Source of the DNA: Oribacterium sp. oral taxon 078 str. F0262
GTDB taxonomy: Bacteria; Bacillota; Clostridia; Lachnospirales; Lachnospiraceae
Length of the DNA stretch: 64,000 bases
NCBI RefSeq assembly: GCF_000160135.1
Contig: NZ_GG729934.1
Span: forward strand, 474,126 to 538,125
Direction: 5' to 3'
Every line of letters starts with the position of its first letter. Position 1 is the first letter of the stretch. A program made the position numbers and the translations under genes. The notes below the pieces were generated by a model. It saw nothing but the letters and a program-made list of their open reading frames with translations, was not told the DNA's origin and ran no database searches. Below, piece by piece: positions 60,137 through 64,000 of this stretch.

Positions 60137-61246
60137 ATGTCGGACTACAGGATCACAGAGCTTTATCCCGGGGACAGCCGGACTCTTTCCGAGGTCGACT
60201 CTCTTCTTAAGAGGGAGGGGATCGAGCGGGACCGGAATCTGGACTATACCGCTGCGATGCTGGATGAAAATTACAAAGTCATCGCGACCGGAAGCTGCTT
60301 CGGAAACACGCTCCGCTGCCTCGCGGTGGACAGCGCGCACCAGGGGGAAGGGCTTTTAAATGAGATCGTGAGCCATCTTATAGAGCACGAATTCAGCCAA
60401 AACATCTCTCATATCTTTCTCTATACCAAGTGCAGTACCGCGAAATTCTTCGAAAGCCTCGGCTTCCGAGAGATTGCTCGTGTGGAAGGGACGCTCGTCT
60501 TTATGGAAAACCAGAGGGATGGCTTTTCCGGCTATCTGGAACGCTTAAAGAGAGAGAGCGAATCGCAGGAAGCAAGGGAGAAGCTCAATCCCCCCGGGGC
60601 TTCCTCTCCGAAAAAGGAGGGAGAACAGGAAGAGAACTGCAGCGCCGTAGTGATGAATGCAAATCCCTTTACGAGGGGACATCTCTACCTCATCCAAAGG
60701 GCAGCGGAGCTCTCCCGCCTCCTCCACCTTTTCATCCTCTCAGAGGAAAAAAGTCTCATCCCCTTTTCCGTCCGAAAAAGACTGATCCTGGAAGGCACAA
60801 GGGGGATCCCCAATCTCATCGTCCACGACAGCGGCTCCTATATCATAAGCTCCGCTACCTTTCCGGCCTATTTTTTAAAGGATGATACCGCGGCGATTGA
60901 ATCCCAGGCGGCGCTGGACCTCCAGGTCTTCAGCCAGATCGCACATGCTCTGGATATCGGAGCCCGCTTCGTCGGAGAGGAGCCCAATTCCAGGGTCACA
61001 AGGCTCTACAATGAGCTCATGGCATCGCGTCTTCCGAAGGAAGGGATCCGCTGCCGCATCATCCCCCGCCTGGAAGAAAACGGAAAGCCGATTTCCGCCT
61101 CCACGGTCCGCCTCGCGATCCAGAAGGACGATTTTGAGACCTTGAAAAGGCTGCTTCCGGAATCGGGCTATTCCTACTTTTGCTCCGAGGAGGCGAAGCC
61201 CGTGATCGAACGAATCAAGGCCGCGGGAAATGTCCTGCATGATTAG
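60137..61246 (+). CDS. citC: [Citrate (pro-3S)-lyase] ligase
   Basis: 369 residues. N-terminal GNAT-like part (LRCLAVDSAHQGEGLLNEIVSHLIEHE, YTKCSTAKFFESLGF) followed by the nucleotidyltransferase part with AVVMNANPFTRGHLYLIQRAAELS (T/HxGH) and ending EENGKPISASTVRLAIQKDDF with the IS-x-STVR motif. It acetylates the prosthetic group of citrate lyase. citDEFXG genes are not in this window, so it is a detached copy or its lyase is elsewhere. AAGGAGG is upstream. A charged Ser/Glu-rich stretch (about 150-175) separates the two domains. Confidence 0.93.
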   Translation: MSDYRITELYPGDSRTLSEVDSLLKREGIERDRNLDYTAAMLDENYKVIATGSCFGNTLRCLAVDSAHQGEGLLNEIVSHLIEHEFSQNISHIFLYTKCSTAKFFESLGFREIARVEGTLVFMENQRDGFSGYLERLKRESESQEAREKLNPPGASSPKKEGEQEENCSAVVMNANPFTRGHLYLIQRAAELSRLLHLFILSEEKSLIPFSVRKRLILEGTRGIPNLIVHDSGSYIISSATFPAYFLKDDTAAIESQAALDLQVFSQIAHALDIGARFVGEEPNSRVTRLYNELMASRLPKEGIRCRIIPRLEENGKPISASTVRLAIQKDDFETLKRLLPESGYSYFCSEEAKPVIERIKAAGNVLHD

Positions 61247-61284
61247 TCCGGCTCTGTCATTCCAAATAAAGGAACAAAGGAGCA

Positions 61285-61320
61285 GCGCCGCAGGGCGCGG
61301 CGGTCAGAGCGAAAGAGCCC
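61285..61320. repeat. Diverged copy of the dispersed GC repeat
   Basis: GCGCCGC...GCGGCGGTC.GAGCGA segment resembles the outer arm of the fold-back island (51371-51405) with roughly three of four bases matching by eye. It lies between the convergent citC and TPM genes. Confidence 0.4.
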
Positions 61321-61356
61321 CGTGCCCAGCGGAAAAGCGGCAGAAAGCTTATGCCT

Positions 61357-62160
61357 TTAGAACCTGTGTCCTCCACCTCCGGACGAAAATCCTCCGCCGG
61401 AAGAGCCGCCGCCGGAGAAGCCGCCTCCTCCGGAGCTTCTTCCGGAGCTCTTGGAGGGCGGATCATAGATCTTCTCATGCTTATAGGCGTCCGCGACCCG
61501 GTCGGAGATCAGGAAGCTGACCGCCATGGCGCCGAGGATCTCCGCCGTACTGGCTTTCATCCTGATCCGGGAGCTGAACGCAAAGGCATAGTTCAGAAGG
61601 AGTGCCGCGAGGATCGCAAAAAGCGCGTTGCAGATCCATTTCATCGGCCGCGCGATGAGCTGCCCGGAGAGAAGCCGGTAGGCCTCGAGATAAGTCTCCC
61701 GCGCCGCGCCGTAGTAATTTTCACGGCTTGCCATCCGAAAGACATTGTCTGTGATGGTGTTGGCATTGTCCTCTGTAATCACGCGGTAGACGGATCCGCC
61801 GCTTTGGATCCGAAGCTCCCGGTTCTTCATATCAATCAGGAAGAGAAACGCATCCGTACGCCCAAAGAGCGCCTGATAGCTCTTTCTCGCATATTCGGCG
61901 GCGCTGTCCGAGCCGTCGGCATAGCCCGATACGAAGCCGACATTTCCGTAGGCGGTGATCCGCTTCATCTCCTCCGAGAGCTTTTCCTCCTCCTCGCTCG
62001 TCAGAAGGTCTTCTCCGTCCTCCAGGTAGACGGAGTAGCCGGTGTCCGGATTCGTATAGAGCTTTTCCGCCGAAAAGGCCGTGATGAGAAAAAGCTGGAC
62101 AGAGAGAAGGATGGTGAAAAGGGCGGCCGTAAGCGCCCGTCTTCTTAGTCTTTTCATCAT
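61357..62160 (-). CDS. TPM-domain membrane protein with Gly-rich tail
   Basis: 267 residues. Signal/anchor segment at residues 8-29 (TAALFTILLSVQLFLITAFSA), then a TPM (TLP18.3/Psb32/MOLO-1) domain with LTSEEEEKLSEEMKRITAYGNVGFVSG and ARKSYQALFGRTDAFLFLIDMKNRELRIQSGGS. A second membrane segment (WICNALFAILAALLLNYAFAF) and a C-terminal low-complexity tail of GGGGFSGGGSSGGGFSSGGGG follow. The function is unclear. ATG 62160 or 62157 follow GAAGGGGG. It starts 1-4 bp behind the zinc-ribbon gene, a clear two-gene operon. Confidence 0.85.
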   Translation of the reverse strand: MMKRLRRRALTAALFTILLSVQLFLITAFSAEKLYTNPDTGYSVYLEDGEDLLTSEEEEKLSEEMKRITAYGNVGFVSGYADGSDSAAEYARKSYQALFGRTDAFLFLIDMKNRELRIQSGGSVYRVITEDNANTITDNVFRMASRENYYGAARETYLEAYRLLSGQLIARPMKWICNALFAILAALLLNYAFAFSSRIRMKASTAEILGAMAVSFLISDRVADAYKHEKIYDPPSKSSGRSSGGGGFSGGGSSGGGFSSGGGGHRF

Positions 62161-62161
62161 T

Positions 62162-63631
62162 CTATTCCCCCTTCTTTGTAAAGAAATCCGGCACCGGACG
62201 GGTGGCGAAGTTATTATACTTTTTAATCACTCCCAGGATCGTGATTCCGATCGAGAGAAGGGAGACAACCGATCCGAGGTAAAAGAAGAGGTCCTCCACC
62301 GGATTCCAGAACAGAATCAAGGCGGAGAGCAGCACGGCAAAGACAGCGCCCAGCATCTCCGTGAAGTGTGTGTTTTTTGCGGGCACCCTCTCCGTATTTT
62401 TCGCTTGACTTCGCCTTTGATACTCCTCTGTCATATTTTTCCCCTGCATATCTTCCGGCTCTGCCGCAGCACTCTTTGCCTCATCCTTCTGCTTCCACTG
62501 ATATCCCGTGTCGTCCTTTCTCTTCTCCTTTCTGTGAATCGCGCGAATCTCCATGGCATAGAGGAAAATCGTAAAGACCGCAAGCAGCATGGAGAAGATC
62601 AGGATCTTCTGCGCGGAAAGGGAGAGGATAAGGTTCAGAAGCAGAAAGATCGGAATGGCAAAGAGCAGCGAGGCCCGGAAGAATCTCCCGCTGTCGATCG
62701 GAAGATCCGAGTAGATCGTCCCTGTCGATCCGTTCACAACGGAATAGGCGATCCGATCCCCCTTCCGATAGGTCAGAAACCAGATCGGAAACATCATGCG
62801 CTCCGATGAAATATCCCCGGCGATCTCGTTTCGAATCTGAGCGGTCGCGGAGGATTCGACCTTGATGCCGCCCTCCTGAAAGCCCTGACTGCTGAGAAGT
62901 CGTCTCACAATGTCCTTCGCGATGGTAGTATAGGCTTCGTTTTGATAGATTTCCACCGGGACATCCGCCGTGTCCGCGTAGAAGCCGAGGAGGAAGGAGG
63001 GCGCGAAGTCCACCATATTCTTCGTGGAAAAGGGGGCAATCCTCTGGCTGATTCCATCGTCGAAGCTGCTGGAGGCATCGTAGGAGACGCCGTCGTAGCT
63101 CGCGTCAAGCTTACCGCTCAGATGGTAATGGTCCACATAGATATAATCGCCCCGCCTCGTCCTTTTTACCCCGTCAAAATGCACCTCTCGCTCGGTCTTT
63201 GAGCGGAAGCTCCAGTAGGGAAGGTAGAAGCCCACGAAGCGCTCCAGATACTTCGGGTCCCTCAGCTCCTTCGGCGTATAGGGCGTTCTCTTTATCATGC
63301 TGAGATAGGATTTTCTACAGTCCTCCTTCGTGACACGGAAGGGAATGATCTTTGCCGGGCGCTTTTCCTTCTGTACCCGGCTCGAAAACACGACTGCCCC
63401 GCCGCAATAGCTGCAAAAGCCCGCGGCACTCAGATTCGTGCTCTCGATCTCCGCACCACATTCGGGACAGGTAAAGACCGTGACCTGGTACTCATCGTCG
63501 GTGCTCTCCACGGCATCCGCCTGCTTTTCCTGTTCATAAGGGTCAAAGGAGCTCTCACAATGATTGCATTTCAACTTCTGAGATGCGATATCAAAGCGGA
63601 GATCCCCCCCGCAGTTCGGGCATTCGTACAT
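62162..63631 (-). CDS. Zinc-ribbon membrane protein
   Basis: 489 residues from ATG 63631 (AGGAGG, spacing 7). Two zinc ribbons: CPNCGGDLRFD...LKCNHCESSF and CPECGAEIESTNLSAAGFCSYCGG. A middle domain (about 90-300: PAKIIPFRVTKEDCRKSYLSMIKRTPYTPKEL...YLPYWSFR) matches the TFIIB-zinc-ribbon-containing membrane proteins. Two pairs of membrane segments are near the C-terminus (FRASLLFAIPIFLLLNLILSL and LGAVFAVLLSALILFW). The function is unknown. It is paired with the TPM protein; such neighbours often accompany virus-like or VWA/SPFH membrane systems. Confidence 0.85.
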   Translation of the reverse strand: MYECPNCGGDLRFDIASQKLKCNHCESSFDPYEQEKQADAVESTDDEYQVTVFTCPECGAEIESTNLSAAGFCSYCGGAVVFSSRVQKEKRPAKIIPFRVTKEDCRKSYLSMIKRTPYTPKELRDPKYLERFVGFYLPYWSFRSKTEREVHFDGVKRTRRGDYIYVDHYHLSGKLDASYDGVSYDASSSFDDGISQRIAPFSTKNMVDFAPSFLLGFYADTADVPVEIYQNEAYTTIAKDIVRRLLSSQGFQEGGIKVESSATAQIRNEIAGDISSERMMFPIWFLTYRKGDRIAYSVVNGSTGTIYSDLPIDSGRFFRASLLFAIPIFLLLNLILSLSAQKILIFSMLLAVFTIFLYAMEIRAIHRKEKRKDDTGYQWKQKDEAKSAAAEPEDMQGKNMTEEYQRRSQAKNTERVPAKNTHFTEMLGAVFAVLLSALILFWNPVEDLFFYLGSVVSLLSIGITILGVIKKYNNFATRPVPDFFTKKGE

Positions 63632-63700
63632 CCTCTTTCCTCCTGTTTTCTCAAATTTTCTGCTTCCTCCGGGCAGGAATGCCGGAACGGATGCGTAATG

Positions 63701-63730
63701 ATTATAGCATATAAGCGCTCCCGCGCTCAA
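63701..63730 (-). promoter_or_regulatory. Promoter of the zinc-ribbon/TPM operon
   Basis: Minus strand: -35 TTGAGC (63730-63725), 18-bp spacer, perfect -10 TATAAT (63706-63701) with extended TGC. Confidence 0.7.
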
Positions 63731-63753
63731 TCCGCTTTCTGAGCGCGAAAAGA

Positions 63754-63782
63754 GGCTGTCGCAATAGAGTGTTGCGACAGCC
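63754..63782. repeat. 11-bp inverted repeat, possible insertion-sequence end
   Basis: GGCTGTCGCAA (63754-63764) and TTGCGACAGCC (63772-63782) form a perfect stem. GGCTGTCGCAA-like sequence is common at IS termini, and a transposase-like C-terminal fragment lies 150 bp to the right on the minus strand. The exact element is not identified. Confidence 0.4.
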
Positions 63783-63796
63783 CTCACGAATCGGTG

Positions 63797-63824
63797 AAAA
63801 TCCGGCCTTGATGGCCGGATTTTT
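63797..63824 (-). terminator. Bidirectional terminator
   Basis: AATCCGGCC / GGCCGGATT 9-bp stem with a five-base loop. U-tracts on both strands (TTTTT on the plus, TTTT on the minus). On the minus strand it would end the transcript of the partial gene at the right edge. Confidence 0.8.
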
Positions 63825-63930
63825 CCGATTTCAGGTATGTTTTTTACATGTTTCTTGATTCGGCAAACGTCAACTAAAGCCGCTCATTGAATAAGCGCCT
63901 TCTCCTGATCTGTGTTTTGAATGGCCTTGA

Positions 63931-64000
63931 TTATGAAGCTTTCAGTTCGGTCAAGAACTGGCCTGTCCGGCCTCCCTGGATCTTAAAATGAAGCTTGTTG
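63931..64000 (-). CDS. C-terminal fragment of a probable transposase (cut by window edge)
   Basis: The minus-strand frame ending at 63931 reads NKLHFKIQGGRTGQFL followed by TELKAS and a stop. The basic, aromatic end resembles transposase C-termini, and it is followed by a terminator and an IS-like inverted repeat. With only 22 residues the call is weak. The 299 bp between this frame and the zinc-ribbon gene hold a promoter, a hairpin and a terminator only. Confidence 0.35.
   Translation of the reverse strand, partial: NKLHFKIQGGRTGQFLTELKAS

Noticed and set aside
1..64000. CRISPR array, rRNA or tRNA genes
   Set aside because: No regularly spaced direct repeats, no rRNA-like segments and no recognisable tRNA cloverleaf with a T-loop were found while reading the sequence; a dedicated scan was not possible.

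Overview
The window is 64 kb of a GC-rich, low-redundancy bacterial chromosome that looks like a Clostridia member, most probably Lachnospiraceae. This is an inference from gene content and order: a Gram-positive dcw cell-division cluster led by mraZ, a class III fructose-1,6-bisphosphatase, a BMP-type nucleoside ABC transporter, an OPT transporter paired with a PqqD-like protein, an orphan citrate lyase ligase, and strong AGGAGG ribosome-binding sites almost everywhere. No rRNA, tRNA or CRISPR array was seen. Most genes lie on the minus strand, so each operon reads right to left.

Layout, left to right. (1) 1-11.6 kb: the 5' part of prfC, then the division/wall cluster, transcribed mraZ-rsmH-ftsL-ftsI-mraY-murD-ftsW-ftsQ-ftsZ from a promoter followed by three MraZ-type boxes. 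(2) 11.7-12.9 kb: ychF. (3) 13-22.1 kb: a minus-strand nucleoside uptake and breakdown operon (BMP lipoprotein, ATPase, two permeases, nucleoside hydrolase, M20 deacylase, glutamine-amidotransferase-like protein, ribokinase). (4) 22.5-27.5 kb: a divergent plus-strand group (DUF5058 membrane protein, second membrane protein, M20D amidohydrolase, YajC) ending in a LacI-type repressor fused to a PfkB/ribokinase domain. (5) 27.6-30.5 kb: transaldolase and transketolase. (6) 30.6-38.4 kb: a PatB-type lyase, a cupin and a complete oppBCDFA-like peptide transporter. (7) 38.5-50.9 kb: focA, a MATE pump, fbp, ftsH, a MoxR/VWA pair, cstA and a phosphodiesterase. (8) 50.9-51.64 kb: a non-coding island of nested inverted repeats with a plus-strand terminator. 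(9) 51.6-59.2 kb: argS, efp, a small membrane protein, pqqD-like, OPT transporter and oleate hydratase. (10) 59.4-64 kb: osmC-like, citC, a TPM-domain and zinc-ribbon pair, and what may be the end of an insertion sequence.

How the genes fit together: imported nucleosides would be split to base plus ribose by the hydrolase, ribose phosphorylated by ribokinase, and ribose-5-phosphate passed to the adjacent transketolase and transaldolase. The LacI-kinase fusion next to this locus is a good candidate regulator, and the nucleoside-transporter leader carries an 18-bp palindrome placed as a repressor site just downstream of a strong promoter. Peptide handling (Opp, OPT, M20 enzymes, CstA) is the second theme.

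The least explained parts are the LacI-kinase fusion and its neighbours, the fold-back repeat island at 50.98-51.63 kb with diverged relatives at 12.9 kb and 61.3 kb, and the PqqD-OPT pair. Promoters and terminators were found by reading for sigma-A boxes with 17-18 bp spacers and for stem plus U-tract; none has been tested.
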